A stretch of DNA of 64,000 nt from Salipiger marinus (GTDB lineage Bacteria; Pseudomonadota; Alphaproteobacteria; Rhodobacterales; Rhodobacteraceae). The number at the start of each line of letters is the position of its first letter. The first letter of the stretch is position 1. Positions 1 to 9,722 of this stretch are shown piece by piece. The stretch lies in contig NZ_FNEJ01000006.1 in the NCBI RefSeq assembly GCF_900100085.1, forward strand, positions 62,001 through 126,000, given 5' to 3'. The notes under the pieces were generated by a model. The model was not told where the DNA came from, ran no database searches, and saw only the letters and a program-made list of their open reading frames with translations. The position numbers were made by a program, and so were the translations under genes.

Positions 1-311
1 AGAAATTCTTCGGCATCACCGACATGATCTACAAGACCCAGAACGACTGGGTGCGGCAGAATTCGGATCAGGCCATTGCGGACAGCCTGCGCAAGATCGG
101 CCTGATGGCCGGTGTGGGCCGCGACCAGCTGGATGCCTGCCTGAATGACGGCGAACAGCTGCGCACGCTGGTGGAATGGTATCAGGCCAACGCGACGCGC
201 GACAACATCACCTCCACGCCGTCCTTCCTCATCGACGGCAAGCCCTATTCCAACATGTCCTACGAGGATTTCGCCGAAGTGCTGGACGAGCACGTCGGCG
301 CAGCGGAATAA
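1..311 (+). CDS. DsbA-family thioredoxin-fold protein, C-terminal part (5' end outside window)
   Basis: The reading frame is open from base 3, so the N-terminus and the CxxC active site lie upstream of the window; about 102 residues are visible. The visible part is the C-terminal helical/thioredoxin portion of a DsbA-like protein: the TSTPSF stretch carries the cis-proline typical of this fold and is followed by the 'FLIDGKPY' strand. Family members are periplasmic thiol oxidoreductases or isomerases. The role here cannot be fixed without the active-site region. The gene is convergent with the aldehyde oxidoreductase operon and a strong hairpin follows it. Confidence 0.8.
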   Translation, partial: KFFGITDMIYKTQNDWVRQNSDQAIADSLRKIGLMAGVGRDQLDACLNDGEQLRTLVEWYQANATRDNITSTPSFLIDGKPYSNMSYEDFAEVLDEHVGAAE

Positions 312-320
312 GACGGATCG

Positions 321-350
321 CGCCGCGCCCGGATCGTGCCGGGCGCGGCG
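321..350 (+). terminator. GC-rich hairpin between convergent genes
   Basis: A perfect 12-bp inverted repeat (321-332 with 339-350, six-base loop) lies just after the DsbA-family stop and before the end of the convergent oxidoreductase operon. There is no T run, so it is a terminator-like hairpin that could serve both directions. Confidence 0.6.
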
Positions 351-357
351 CCCTGCC

Positions 358-2553
358 TCAGCGTCCCGCCGCCTCCAGCGCGGCGATGACGCGGTCTGGC
401 GTTGCGGGAATGTCGCGGATGCGCACGCCGCAGGCGTTGTGGATGGCGTTCAGCACCGCGCCCCCTGCCCCGGAAATGCCCAGTTCGCCCACGCCCTTGC
501 TCTGCAGCGGGTTGGCGAAATCGTCGCGCTCTTCCAGAAACACCGCCTGCATGTCGCGCGGAATGTCGGCATGGGAGGCGATGTGGTAATTGGCCAGATC
601 GCGGGTCACCACATGGCCGGTGCGCGGATCATGCGACATGTCCTCGTGCAGGGCGGATCCCACCCCCCAGATCATGCCACCCACCGCCTGAGACCGGGCG
701 GTTTTTTCGTTCAGCACCCGGCCCATGGCAAAGGTGCCATGCATCCGGCGCACCCGCACCTCGCCGGTCCAACGATGCACCGCCACCTCGCAGAAATGCG
801 CGCCGAACCCGGCAGAGAAATGGCTTTCCGCCGTCTTGCCGCCCTTGATCTCGGCCTCTTCCACCAGCACCTCGCCGGCCAGCAGGTCATTGATCGGCGC
901 CTCCAGATTGGCGCCGCGCGCCAGCCCGTCCTGCAGGCTCAAATCCTCGGGCGCGCAGCCCAGCTTGGCGGCGAGCCGGTCGCGGATCTTCTTCGCGGCC
1001 AGAAACACCGCCGAGCCCGAGGAACTGGCGCCGAACGAGCCGCCAGAGCCGGAGGCGCCCGGCAGATCAGTGTCGCCCAGCTTGACCGTCACCTGCCCCG
1101 GCGGCAGGCCCAGCATTTCGGCGGCGACCTGCGTCAGCACGGCATAGGTGCCGGTGCCGATATCGGTCATGTCGGTTTCCACCACGGCACCTTCGGCAGA
1201 GAGCCGCACCCGGGCTGCGGATTTCACCAGCATGTTGGGCCGCGCCGCCGAGGCCATGCCCATGCCGATCAGCCAGTCGCCCTCCTGCCGCGCCCCCGGC
1301 GCCTGCCGGTCGGACCAGCCGAAGCTTTTTGCCCCTTCGCGCAGGCAGTCGGCCAGCGCGCGGGCGCTGAAGGGCTGTCCCGTCACCGGGTGCTGGTCGG
1401 GCAGGTTGCGCAGCCGCAGCTCCACCGGGCACATGCCCAGCGCGTCGGCAAGCTCGTCCATCGCCGCCTCGATGGCGATGACCCCCACCGCCTCGCCCGG
1501 GGCGCGGACCGAGCCAGCGCCCACGCGATGCACCCGCACCATGTCCTGCCGGAACCGCGTCGCGCGGGCGCCGTACAGAAACTGCGAGGCGCTGCTGACC
1601 GGTTCGGCAAATTCCTCTCCGGGCAGGTTCGACACCCGGTCGTCATGGCCCAGCGCCAGCAGCTTGCCTTCGGCATCGGCGGCCAGCTGCAGGTGCTGCC
1701 GCGTTTCGGTGCGGCGCAGCACGGCGTCAAACACGGTCTGCCGCGCCATGACCACACGCACCGGGCGGCCCAGTTCGCGCGCGGCCAGCGCCGCCGCCAC
1801 CGCCTCGGTGCCGATGCCCAGCTTGGAGCCGAAGCCGCCGCCGACATAGGGCGCGAGGATCTGCACCTGTTCGGGCGGGATCCCCACCGCATCGGCCAGT
1901 TCCTTGCGGTTGAAACGCAGCATCTGCAGCGCGCCGCGCAGGATCAGCCGGTCGCCCTGCCATTCGGCCACGGCAGCATGCGGCTCCATCGCCGCCGACG
2001 CATGGCAGGGCGTGGTATAGACCACATCGACCTGATGCGCGGCACCGGACCATGCGGCGTTCCAGTCGCCGCTTTCGGTCGGATCCTGCGGCTCCACCTC
2101 CGTGGCATGGTCCGGGTCCACCTCTGCCGCCACGCTGTCAAAGCGCAGCTTCAGCCGCAGCGCCCCGTCGCGCGCCGCCTCGAAGGTTTCGGCCACCACC
2201 AGCGCCACCGGCTGGCCGTGATAGTCGATGCGGTCGCCCGGCTGGTCCGGCGCCTCCCCGGCCATGCCCTGCGCCGGGTTGCGCAGGAAGCGCGGGTCGC
2301 GCACCACCGCCAGCAGGCCGGGAATGTCGGCGATGCTGTCGCGGTCGATGTCGCGCAGATGGCCCCGCGTCACCGTGGCGCGCACCAGCATGCCATGCAC
2401 GCAGCCCTCGGGCAGCGCGTCGGCGGTATAGGTGGCCTGACCGCTGACCTTCAGCGGGCCGTCGGGCCGGTCCATGGACGTGCCGATCACGCCCTGCCGG
2501 GTTTCGTCCAGCAGCCGGGGCTGCGGCTTGTCCATGCGGAAAGTCTGGGTCAT
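358..2553 (-). CDS. Aldehyde oxidoreductase, molybdopterin-binding large subunit (PaoC/YagR-like)
   Basis: This is the large molybdenum-cofactor subunit of a xanthine oxidase family enzyme. At 731 residues it is close to E. coli PaoC (about 732). The C-terminal [12 protein letters not shown] motif contains the expected catalytic glutamate (about Glu690), and glycine-rich cofactor loops such as VGGGFGSK and [12 protein letters not shown] are present. The family hydroxylates aldehydes to carboxylic acids using water, passing electrons through Fe-S and FAD subunits. The start overlaps the end of the FAD subunit by 4 bp, so the two are translationally coupled. It is the last gene of a three-gene operon. 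Substrate is unknown. Confidence 0.9.
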   Translation of the reverse strand: MTQTFRMDKPQPRLLDETRQGVIGTSMDRPDGPLKVSGQATYTADALPEGCVHGMLVRATVTRGHLRDIDRDSIADIPGLLAVVRDPRFLRNPAQGMAGEAPDQPGDRIDYHGQPVALVVAETFEAARDGALRLKLRFDSVAAEVDPDHATEVEPQDPTESGDWNAAWSGAAHQVDVVYTTPCHASAAMEPHAAVAEWQGDRLILRGALQMLRFNRKELADAVGIPPEQVQILAPYVGGGFGSKLGIGTEAVAAALAARELGRPVRVVMARQTVFDAVLRRTETRQHLQLAADAEGKLLALGHDDRVSNLPGEEFAEPVSSASQFLYGARATRFRQDMVRVHRVGAGSVRAPGEAVGVIAIEAAMDELADALGMCPVELRLRNLPDQHPVTGQPFSARALADCLREGAKSFGWSDRQAPGARQEGDWLIGMGMASAARPNMLVKSAARVRLSAEGAVVETDMTDIGTGTYAVLTQVAAEMLGLPPGQVTVKLGDTDLPGASGSGGSFGASSSGSAVFLAAKKIRDRLAAKLGCAPEDLSLQDGLARGANLEAPINDLLAGEVLVEEAEIKGGKTAESHFSAGFGAHFCEVAVHRWTGEVRVRRMHGTFAMGRVLNEKTARSQAVGGMIWGVGSALHEDMSHDPRTGHVVTRDLANYHIASHADIPRDMQAVFLEERDDFANPLQSKGVGELGISGAGGAVLNAIHNACGVRIRDIPATPDRVIAALEAAGR

Positions 2554-3572
2554 GCGGCGTCCTTCGTGGCATCGGTGCCGATGGAGGGTTGGGCGAGCCC
2601 GGTCGCCTCGCGCAGCACCGCAACCAGCGTGCGGCGCAGCAGCGGGCGCTTGAACTCGGTATCGGGATTGGGCGCGGGATCGGCGGTCAGCCGCTGCGCC
2701 ACCTCGCGGAACAGCGCCTCGTCGGGCGTTTTGCCATGCAGCATCGCCTCAAGCCCCGCATCGCGCCACGGGCGCGGCGCCACGCCGCCAAAGGCCAGCG
2801 CCGCCTGTCCGATGCGGCCCTGATCCATGCGGATCACGGCAGCCACCGACACCAGCGCAAAGGCATAGGAGGCGCGGTCGCGCAGCTTGCGATAGGCCTG
2901 CACCGATCCCGCCACCGGCGCGGGCAGGATCACCGCCGTGATAAGGTCATCTGCGGCGAGCGTGGTTTCCAGATCGGGGCGGTCGCCCGGCAGGCGGTAA
3001 AGCTCGTCCAGAGCCAGCCGACGCAAGCCGCCATCGCGGCTGCGCACCTCCACCTCGGCGTCAAGCGCGCGCAGCGCCACCGCCATGTCGGAAGGATGCG
3101 CGGCAAGACAGGCGTCCGAGGTGCCGAAGATTGCCAGCATCCGCCCCACGCCGCCCTGTGCCGCGCAGCCCGCGCCGGGCTCGCGCTTGCTGCAGGCCAT
3201 CGCCGGGTCATAGAAATACGGGCAGCGGGTGCGCTGCAGCAGGTTGCCGCCGGTGGTCGCCTTGTTGCGGATCTGCCCCGACGCGCCAGAGAGCAGCGCG
3301 CGGGACAGCAGCGGATAGCGCGCGCGGATGCGCGGATCGGCGGCAAGGTCGGAATTGCGCACCAGGGCGCCAAGGCGCAGGCCCTCACCCTCGGGCTCGA
3401 TGGCGTCCAGACCGGGCAGGCGCGTGATGTCCACCACCCGTTCGGGGGTCATGACCTGCAGTTTCATCAGATCAAGCAGGTTGGTGCCGCCCGCGATCAC
3501 GCTGGCGGCAGGATCCAGTGCGGCGGCAGCCTGATCGAGGCTTTCGGCGCGGGTGTAGTCAAACGCTCTCAT
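2550..3572 (-). CDS. Aldehyde oxidoreductase, FAD-binding medium subunit (PaoB/YagS-like)
   Basis: 340-residue FAD-binding subunit of the molybdenum hydroxylase. The N-terminal [11 protein letters not shown] (about residues 25-35) and TTGGNLLQ (about 107-114) segments are FAD-binding motifs. After the second, Cys117, Cys127 and Cys136 match the cysteine-rich insertion that carries an extra [4Fe-4S] cluster in PaoB-type subunits, which separates this enzyme from ordinary xanthine dehydrogenases. It overlaps both neighbours by 4 bp. The subunit would take electrons from the [2Fe-2S] protein and hand them to an acceptor that the sequence does not reveal. Confidence 0.9.
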   Translation of the reverse strand: MRAFDYTRAESLDQAAAALDPAASVIAGGTNLLDLMKLQVMTPERVVDITRLPGLDAIEPEGEGLRLGALVRNSDLAADPRIRARYPLLSRALLSGASGQIRNKATTGGNLLQRTRCPYFYDPAMACSKREPGAGCAAQGGVGRMLAIFGTSDACLAAHPSDMAVALRALDAEVEVRSRDGGLRRLALDELYRLPGDRPDLETTLAADDLITAVILPAPVAGSVQAYRKLRDRASYAFALVSVAAVIRMDQGRIGQAALAFGGVAPRPWRDAGLEAMLHGKTPDEALFREVAQRLTADPAPNPDTEFKRPLLRRTLVAVLREATGLAQPSIGTDATKDAA

Positions 3573-4075
3573 GACCGCTCTCCCTTCGCGCCAAGGCTGA
3601 TCGCCTCGCGGATGAATGGATAGGCGGCGCAGCGGCAGAGATTGCCGCTCATCCGTTCGGCGATTTCGGCATCATCGGCGCTGACCTGCGCCAGATCGGG
3701 TGAGGCATGCGAGGGATCGCCGCGCGCCAGTTCCTCCAGCATGCCGGTGGCCGACATGATCTGCCCAGAAGTGCAGAAGCCGCACTGATAGCCGTCGCAG
3801 GACACGAAGGCCTGCTGCAGCGGCGACAGCGCGCCGGGCTCGCCCAGACCTTCGATGGTGGTGATCTCGTCGCCGTCATGCATGGCAGCCAGCGTCAGGC
3901 AGGCATTGATGCGGCGACCGTTGACCAGCACGGTGCAGGCGCCGCACTGGCCATGATCGCAGCCTTTCTTGGTGCCGGTCAGGCGCAGGCTGTCGCGCAG
4001 GGCGTCCAGCAGCGTGGTGCGTGGGTCATGGTCCACGCTCCGCGTGTGACCGTTCACTGTCAGGGTAGTCTGCAT
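3569..4075 (-). CDS. Aldehyde oxidoreductase, [2Fe-2S] small subunit (PaoA/YagT-like)
   Basis: 168-residue ferredoxin-like subunit with two [2Fe-2S] sites. The plant-ferredoxin-type set is Cys39, Cys44, Cys47 and Cys59; the second, helical-domain set is Cys98, Cys101, Cys147 and Cys149. It is first in the operon and overlaps the FAD-subunit gene. The protein starts directly with the ferredoxin fold ([10 protein letters not shown]) and has no twin-arginine signal, unlike E. coli PaoA, so a cytoplasmic complex is expected. No XdhC/PaoD-type maturation factor lies nearby. Transcription would start in the 170-bp gap shared with the divergent flavoprotein gene. Confidence 0.92.
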   Translation of the reverse strand: MQTTLTVNGHTRSVDHDPRTTLLDALRDSLRLTGTKKGCDHGQCGACTVLVNGRRINACLTLAAMHDGDEITTIEGLGEPGALSPLQQAFVSCDGYQCGFCTSGQIMSATGMLEELARGDPSHASPDLAQVSADDAEIAERMSGNLCRCAAYPFIREAISLGAKGERS

Positions 4076-4245
4076 GGGAACTCCGTGGCTGGGGGGCGCG
4101 CAGCGGCCCGGGCTTTGATGTCCAACAGCCCCGAACGCCCCGAGGTTCCCGCCGCCGCGACGGAACCCGGGACGCGGCGGCTTGGTTGAGGATGCGGCGG
4201 GCGGACGACAGGCGCGCGCCGCAACGCACCCGAAAGGACAGGAAT

Positions 4246-5646
4246 ATGACCGATCTCAGCTGCGACGTGGCCATTCTGGGCGCGGGCACCGCCGGGCTTG
4301 CCGCCGAACGCAGCGCGCGCAAGGCAGGCGCGCGGACCCTGCTGATCGACCCCTATTTCGCGGGCACGGTCTGCGCCACGGTGGGCTGCATGCCGTCCAA
4401 GCTGCTGATCGCCGCCGGCAATGCCGCCCATGGCGTGCGGCTGGCGCCGGAATTCGGGGTCATGACCCAGCCGCCGCTGATCGACGGCGCAGCGGTGATG
4501 GCCCGCGTCCGCGCGCTGCGCGACGATTTTGTTGCCAGCACCAAGGAGGGGTTCGAGTCCCTGCCCGAAGGCACCTGCGTGCAGTCCCGCGCCCGGTTCA
4601 CCGCGCCGGGCGAGCTGGTGCTGGAGGATGGCCGCCGCGTCACCGCCCGCGCCGTGGTGCTGGCCACCGGGTCGGCGCCGGTGGTGCCCGGCCCGTTCAA
4701 GGATTTGGGCGACCGGGTGCTGACCAACCAGACGGTGTTCGACCTGCCCGATCTGCCGAAGCGGCTGGCGGTGATCGGCGCCGGGCCCATCGGGCTGGAA
4801 CTGGCGCAGGCCATGGCGCGGCTCGGGGTCGAGGTGACGCTCTTCGATCATGCCGACCGGCTGGGCGGGCTTGCCGACGATGCCGTGCACGAGGCGCTGC
4901 TGACCACCCTGCGCCGCGAGATGGTGCTGCATTTGGGCACCAAGGCCACGCCCGAGGATGCGGGCGAGGCCGTGCGGCTTAGCTGGGAGGGCGGATCTGC
5001 GGAGTTCGACCGCGTGCTGCTTGCCGCCGGGCGCCCGCCGAATGTCCGGGATCTGGGGCTGGAGGCGGCGGGGCTGACGCTGGACGATCATGGCGTGCCG
5101 GTCTTTGACCGCGAAACCCTGCAATGCGGCGAGGCGCCGGTCTTCATCGCGGGGGATGCCAATGCCGACCGTCCGGTGCTGCACGAAGCCTCTGCCGAGG
5201 GCGCCATTGCCGGGCGCAACGCGGTGGCATGGCCTGCGGTGGTGCGCTCCGCGCGCATGGTGCCGTCCAGCATGATCTTCACCGACCCGCCGGTGGTGCA
5301 GGTGGGCCGTGCGCCGCAGGGCGAGGCGCTGACCGGGCGGTCGGATTACGGCGATCAGGGCCGCGCCCGGGTGGAGGCGCGCGGCCACGGGCAGGTGCTG
5401 CTGCAGGCCGCCGCCCCCGACGGGCGCCTGACCGGGGCCGAAATCTGCGCGCCCGGGGGCGAACATCTGGGTCATCTGCTGGCTTGGGCGATCACCGAAG
5501 GCCACACCGCCTCGGATCTGCTGTCGCGCCCGTTCTACCATCCGACGCTGGAAGAGGGCCTGCGCAACGCGCTGCGCGACATCTGCCGCGCCACCTCGCG
5601 CCCGCTGCCCGGCGATCAGGACGAAGGCGCCCCGCCGGGCGGCTGA
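4246..5646 (+). CDS. Dihydrolipoyl dehydrogenase-like flavoprotein disulfide reductase
   Basis: 466-residue class I pyridine nucleotide-disulfide oxidoreductase. It has an N-terminal FAD motif (GAGTAGLAAE), a redox-active CATVGC pair (Cys43, Cys48), a central NAD(P)H-binding GAGPIGLELA motif, an FAD-closing GDAN segment and a C-terminal HPTLEE motif (His432) providing the acid-base dyad. The ATG at 4246 is chosen because AAAGGACAGG lies just upstream. It is distinct from the suc-linked lpd gene at 52459 and has no E1/E2 genes beside it, so it may act on a lipoyl protein made elsewhere or on another disulfide. It is divergent from the aldehyde oxidoreductase operon. Confidence 0.8.
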   Translation: MTDLSCDVAILGAGTAGLAAERSARKAGARTLLIDPYFAGTVCATVGCMPSKLLIAAGNAAHGVRLAPEFGVMTQPPLIDGAAVMARVRALRDDFVASTKEGFESLPEGTCVQSRARFTAPGELVLEDGRRVTARAVVLATGSAPVVPGPFKDLGDRVLTNQTVFDLPDLPKRLAVIGAGPIGLELAQAMARLGVEVTLFDHADRLGGLADDAVHEALLTTLRREMVLHLGTKATPEDAGEAVRLSWEGGSAEFDRVLLAAGRPPNVRDLGLEAAGLTLDDHGVPVFDRETLQCGEAPVFIAGDANADRPVLHEASAEGAIAGRNAVAWPAVVRSARMVPSSMIFTDPPVVQVGRAPQGEALTGRSDYGDQGRARVEARGHGQVLLQAAAPDGRLTGAEICAPGGEHLGHLLAWAITEGHTASDLLSRPFYHPTLEEGLRNALRDICRATSRPLPGDQDEGAPPGG

Positions 5647-5648
5647 GT

Positions 5649-6704
5649 TTACAGCCGGTTGGCCAGATAGTCGCGGAAGACCGTGGCCGCCCGGCCCCAG
5701 ACGCCCGCATCCAGCTGATCCAGCGCCAGCAGATGCGGCAGAAGCTGGGCGGCAAAATCCTCGGAGCTTTCGCGCGGCAGCAGCGAGGGCAGGTTGTCGA
5801 TGGCCATGACATCCAGCACCGGCGTCTCATGGGTGCGGATCACCGGCGCCTGCCAGTCGGTGACGCGGTCATAGACCTTGACCGGGGAAAAATCGCTGTC
5901 GGGATCGCAGGCAATGTCGCCGATGACGCGCAGCCGCCGCTCTGCCTGCCGCGCCTCGGCGGGCACAAAGACCGGCGTGCCGGGCCGCGCGAGGATGCAG
6001 TTGAAAAACACCTCATGCGCCAGCACCTCGGGGAAGGGTCCGCCATGCGCGGTTTCGGCCATGTCCCATTGCGTGACCTCCACCCCCGACTTCGCACAAA
6101 GATCGGTGGCGCCGGTGCCGACACGCCCCAGCGCCCCGATGACCAGCGCGCGCGGACGGCTGCCCGTGGCATCCAGCTCGTCGCGCACCGCAGCTTCCAT
6201 CGCGCCCGCATCGGCCCAGACCGACACCGGCGGGCAGATGCCGCCCCGCGCCTGCGCCGCCCATGCCAGCAGCGTCACCGCCGCCCCGGCATAGCCCGCC
6301 CAGTAGCCAAACGCCGCGACCCGGCGGCCCTGCGCATCGGTGAGATATTCCAGATCGTAAAGCGTGCCGCCCCCCGCGTGGAAGCGGCGCAGCAGCACCT
6401 GCCCGGCGGGCTGGCCCTTGAAGCCATGACCAAACATGATGTGGCGGTGGCGCAGCGGCGTGCCATCCTCGGGCAGTTCCTTCAGCCCGAAGATCAGCGC
6501 CTCGGCGGGGGCTGCGGGCCAGCTGCCTTCGGGGGCGATCTCCGCCCCGGCGGCGCGGTAGCCGGCAGTGGCGATGGCGCGGGCGCCGCTGTCCTCGACC
6601 GTGACCCGCATCCCCAACGCCCGCAGCGCCGCCACACCTTCGGGGGTGATCCCCACCCGCTGCTCGTTGGCGCGGGGTTCGGCGCGCACCCACAGATGTG
6701 TCAT
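5649..6704 (-). CDS. Saccharopine dehydrogenase (NAD+, L-lysine-forming type)
   Basis: 351 residues resembling the LYS1-type enzymes of the alanine dehydrogenase/saccharopine dehydrogenase superfamily. The N-terminal motif (RAEPRANEQRVGITPEGV), the HIMFGHGFKGQ segment and LYDLEYL are the recognisable family features; a Rossmann region lies in the second half (VIGALGRVGTGA). The family interconverts saccharopine with lysine plus 2-oxoglutarate using NAD. Bacterial members may act in lysine catabolism rather than synthesis. It is the last gene of a leftward group, 15 bp after the phosphatase gene, and it ends 2 bp from the convergent flavoprotein gene. Confidence 0.8.
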   Translation of the reverse strand: MTHLWVRAEPRANEQRVGITPEGVAALRALGMRVTVEDSGARAIATAGYRAAGAEIAPEGSWPAAPAEALIFGLKELPEDGTPLRHRHIMFGHGFKGQPAGQVLLRRFHAGGGTLYDLEYLTDAQGRRVAAFGYWAGYAGAAVTLLAWAAQARGGICPPVSVWADAGAMEAAVRDELDATGSRPRALVIGALGRVGTGATDLCAKSGVEVTQWDMAETAHGGPFPEVLAHEVFFNCILARPGTPVFVPAEARQAERRLRVIGDIACDPDSDFSPVKVYDRVTDWQAPVIRTHETPVLDVMAIDNLPSLLPRESSEDFAAQLLPHLLALDQLDAGVWGRAATVFRDYLANRL

Positions 6705-6719
6705 GGTTCCGTCAGATCC

Positions 6720-7373
6720 TCAGAGATGGGTGCGCATCAGCGCGCGGTCAGGGCTTTCCAGATGCGGCACCGCGTTGAACAGCGTCAGCGCAAGCCCGGT
6801 GGGCAGCGGCTGGAACCGGTGCAGCGAGGAGTTTTCGACCGCGATGCAGGCATGGGCCAGCGCCTGCATTTCCAGCCCCATGGTCACCCGCATCGCCATG
6901 CCGATCAGCCCGCCCGAGGTGATGGCGATGGCGCGCCCCTCTCCCGCCGCGATCTCGGCCAGCACGTCGCGCACGCGGGCCTCGAAATCGGCGAAGGTTT
7001 CCGGGGCACCCTCCAGCCGGTCCTCGCGCCAGTAGCTGAACACGCGCGGCAGATGCAGCACAAAGGCTTCGCGGTCCACCGGCATGGCGACGCCGTGCTG
7101 GGTTTCCAGAAGCTGCGCCATGGTGAAATATTCCAGCTCGTTCAGCCGGGGGTCGCGCACCACCTCCAGATCCAAGGCCATTTCGCGCGCGGTTTCCACA
7201 TGGCGTTCCAGCGTGCCGCAATAGGCGCGGGCAAACACCTCGCCCGTGGCGCGCAGATGGTCGCCCAGCCAGCGCGCCTGCTGGCGGCCCAGATCGCTCA
7301 GCTGGTCATAGCTTGCTTCGTCGCGGGCGTGGGTATTGGCCTGCCCGTGGCGCACCAGCGTGACAAAAGACAT
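6720..7373 (-). CDS. Histidine phosphatase family protein
   Basis: 217-residue member of the phosphoglycerate-mutase-like superfamily. The N-terminal LVRHGQANT motif contains the phospho-accepting histidine (His9), and a second-half ITSGGLIGMAM segment fits the family's second catalytic histidine region but lacks an obvious 'SHG' sequence, so activity should not be assumed to be standard. The substrate is not predictable. It lies between the coiled-coil membrane protein gene and the saccharopine dehydrogenase gene on the same strand. Confidence 0.8.
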   Translation of the reverse strand: MSFVTLVRHGQANTHARDEASYDQLSDLGRQQARWLGDHLRATGEVFARAYCGTLERHVETAREMALDLEVVRDPRLNELEYFTMAQLLETQHGVAMPVDREAFVLHLPRVFSYWREDRLEGAPETFADFEARVRDVLAEIAAGEGRAIAITSGGLIGMAMRVTMGLEMQALAHACIAVENSSLHRFQPLPTGLALTLFNAVPHLESPDRALMRTHL

Positions 7374-7408
7374 CCGTGTTCCGTTCCTGATCGGTCGGCG
7401 CCGCGCGG

Positions 7409-7741
7409 TCAGGCGGTGCCGGTATGGTGACGTTCTATCCAGCTGCGCAGATCCTCGGCCTCGTGCCGGGCCTCGCGCAGCCCTTCCATGGCGGCAGACA
7501 GCTCCGCCTCGGTCTGGGCCAGCTGGTTGGTCAGTTCCGCTTCGCGCTGCTGCAGATAGGTGATGGCCTGATCGCGGGTTTCTTCCGCCTCGTGCAGTTC
7601 CTGACTCATCTTTTCAAGCTGGTCCACATCGGCCTGAGAGACCCGTTTGAAGCGATGGATCAGCCAGTTGGCGAACCAGCCCGTGCAGAAGGCCACAAAG
7701 AGAATGATCGCCGTTGCGATGATGAATTCGGTGCGGTTCAT
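7409..7741 (-). CDS. Small membrane-anchored coiled-coil protein
   Basis: 110 residues: one N-terminal transmembrane helix (about 5-27) followed by a charged heptad-rich region (about 35-100) that should form a coiled coil facing the cytoplasm or periplasm. No enzyme motif is visible. The ATG overlaps the stop of the OmpA-family gene by 4 bp, so the two are probably co-translated and may act together at the cell envelope. I do not recognise a named family. Confidence 0.75.
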   Translation of the reverse strand: MNRTEFIIATAIILFVAFCTGWFANWLIHRFKRVSQADVDQLEKMSQELHEAEETRDQAITYLQQREAELTNQLAQTEAELSAAMEGLREARHEAEDLRSWIERHHTGTA

Positions 7742-9660
7742 TCCCCGGTCCCTTCTTCCGGCGCGTCAGGTTCTGCCTCTGCCGCGCCGTCCCCGTCTTC
7801 TGCGTCCGCTTCCGTTTCCTCCACCGCGTCCGTTTCGTCAACCGCCGGTTCGGCTTCGATCAGCTTGAACTCGATCCGGCGGTTGGATTCGCGGCCCTCT
7901 TCGGTGCCGTTATCCGCGATCGGCTGGGTCTCGCCATAGCCGGTCACGGTATAGCCCGCCACCAGCACCCGGCGGTTGCGCAGCGCGTCCAGCACCGACT
8001 GCGCCCGGCTCTGGCTCAGCTGCTGGTTCATCTCGTCGCGGCCCTGACTGTCGGTATGGCCCTGAATTTCCAGCGGGATGTCCCCGCACAGCTGCAGCAG
8101 CTCCGCGATGTCATCCATGATGTCCTTGGCCGAGGCATCCAGCGTGGCCGATCCCGGCTCGAAGCTGATCTTGCGGTCGCCGATGATGCCGGTGATCTGC
8201 GCCACACATTCCTCGGGGGTGGGAATGCCCAGCGTCGGGTCCAGCTTTTCGTCATAGGTCACGGCGATGTCGAACTCCTCGGCATCGCCCAGCTTGTCGA
8301 GCAGCAGCGCGGCAATGTCGGCGCTGGCTTCGGAATTGCCGGTCGTGCCGCGCACCTCGATCAGGTCGGGGGTGACGCGCACCGACCCGTTGGCAAGCGA
8401 TCCCAGCGCCTCCAGCCCGGCCAGAACCCGCGCGGGCCAGTTGGCGGGCAGTCCCTCCACCACGCGGGCGGCGGTATAGACCGCGCCCGAGCCGAACCGC
8501 GCCTTGGCGAAGCTGTCGGCGGTCTGGCGGGTCAGGTCGGAATTGATCCGCCCGCGCAGCTGCACCCCGCCTTCGGGGCTGAGCGTGGCGGTGAATTCCG
8601 GCGGGCCCTGTTCGGCGGCCTCGGGCGGCTGCGGCAGATCGGCATGCAGCACGAACACGTCCGGCAGGCCGTTTTCCAGCTCGCCCACCACGCGGTCGAA
8701 CAGCCCCTGATCGGTGCCCTCCACCGCCAGCAGCGCCACATCGGCGTTGGAAAAGGTGATGGAGCCGCCGCCCAGTTCCGCAACACCCGCGATGCCGCGC
8801 GCCGCCGCCTCGCCCCAGCGGCTGGAGGGCACGCCCAGACCCAGACGGCAGGTGGCCTCCCCGGCCACGCCCGCCTTTTTCGCAGCGGCAAGGATCTGGT
8901 CCCGCGCCTCTTCGGTATCGGCGGAACAGGCATCAAGCCGCGCGCCGCCCTCGTCGATCACGAAGCGCAGGGTGAAGGGGCTGATGACCGGACGCGGCGC
9001 CGACAGATCCAGCGTCAGCGCCACCGCTTCGGGCAGGCGGCGGCGCAGATCCGCCTCGATCCGGCGGCGGTCCTCCTCGCTTTCGGTCATGGCCTTGATA
9101 TGCACCTGACCCGCCGCGACCGACACCTTGGACCGGGGCAGATCGCGCAGCGCCCGCTGCGCGAAGGTCACGGCATCCCGCCAGCCGTCGGGGGCGGGAA
9201 ACTCCGCCTCCTCCAGCAGGTCCGACACCTGCGCCGTCTCGCCCGCCATATCGGCGAACCCCGCCATCAGCCGGTCGCGATCCGAGGAGGAGGGCACCAG
9301 CCCGATCACCGAGATCCCCGCATCGTTGCGCAGGATCTCCATGGAAAAGCGCGGCGGCGCCAGATCGTCGCCCTCGGCCACCAGCATCTGGTCGATGACC
9401 CGCGCCGAATCCACCACCGATCCCGCGACGGTCATGGCGCGGAACCGCGCGGCCTCGTCCGGGGCGGTGCCGATCAGGAAGACCTGCAATCCGTTGACAT
9501 CGACCTCCGCCCAGTCCTGTCCGTCGCGGGTCAGCGCCGAGGCGACGCTGTCGCGTGAATTGTCCTCGACAAGGCGGACGGAAAAGAACGCCGCCACCAC
9601 GCACAGCAGCGCTGCGGCGAGAAGGGCGGCAATGGGAATGAGCAGCCGTGAAAGGCGCAT
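7738..9660 (-). CDS. OmpA-family protein with N-terminal membrane anchor and BON-like region
   Basis: 640 residues. A hydrophobic N-terminal segment (about 6-30) acts as signal anchor. A long middle part contains repeated beta-alpha units that look like BON domains. The C-terminal OmpA/MotB peptidoglycan-binding domain (about 490-610) shows IQGHTDSQG, SQSRAQSVLDAL and the SNRRIEF ending. The last 40 residues are acidic and low-complexity (repeated Glu, Asp, Ala). Such proteins bind the cell wall from the periplasmic side. It lies between ubiA and the coiled-coil gene on the same strand. Confidence 0.85.
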   Translation of the reverse strand: MRLSRLLIPIAALLAAALLCVVAAFFSVRLVEDNSRDSVASALTRDGQDWAEVDVNGLQVFLIGTAPDEAARFRAMTVAGSVVDSARVIDQMLVAEGDDLAPPRFSMEILRNDAGISVIGLVPSSSDRDRLMAGFADMAGETAQVSDLLEEAEFPAPDGWRDAVTFAQRALRDLPRSKVSVAAGQVHIKAMTESEEDRRRIEADLRRRLPEAVALTLDLSAPRPVISPFTLRFVIDEGGARLDACSADTEEARDQILAAAKKAGVAGEATCRLGLGVPSSRWGEAAARGIAGVAELGGGSITFSNADVALLAVEGTDQGLFDRVVGELENGLPDVFVLHADLPQPPEAAEQGPPEFTATLSPEGGVQLRGRINSDLTRQTADSFAKARFGSGAVYTAARVVEGLPANWPARVLAGLEALGSLANGSVRVTPDLIEVRGTTGNSEASADIAALLLDKLGDAEEFDIAVTYDEKLDPTLGIPTPEECVAQITGIIGDRKISFEPGSATLDASAKDIMDDIAELLQLCGDIPLEIQGHTDSQGRDEMNQQLSQSRAQSVLDALRNRRVLVAGYTVTGYGETQPIADNGTEEGRESNRRIEFKLIEAEPAVDETDAVEETEADAEDGDGAAEAEPDAPEEGTGE

Positions 9661-9722
9661 GGGCGCGTCGCTTTCCTAAAATTCATCCAAGGTCTGATAG
9701 GGCGCGGTCCGCCCCTGCGCAA

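Noticed and set aside
145-2823. Very long plus-strand open frame opposite the aldehyde oxidoreductase large subunit
   Set aside because: It is antisense to a gene with full family motifs; the translation is rich in His, Arg, Gly and Ala without domains, as expected from GC-rich codon bias.
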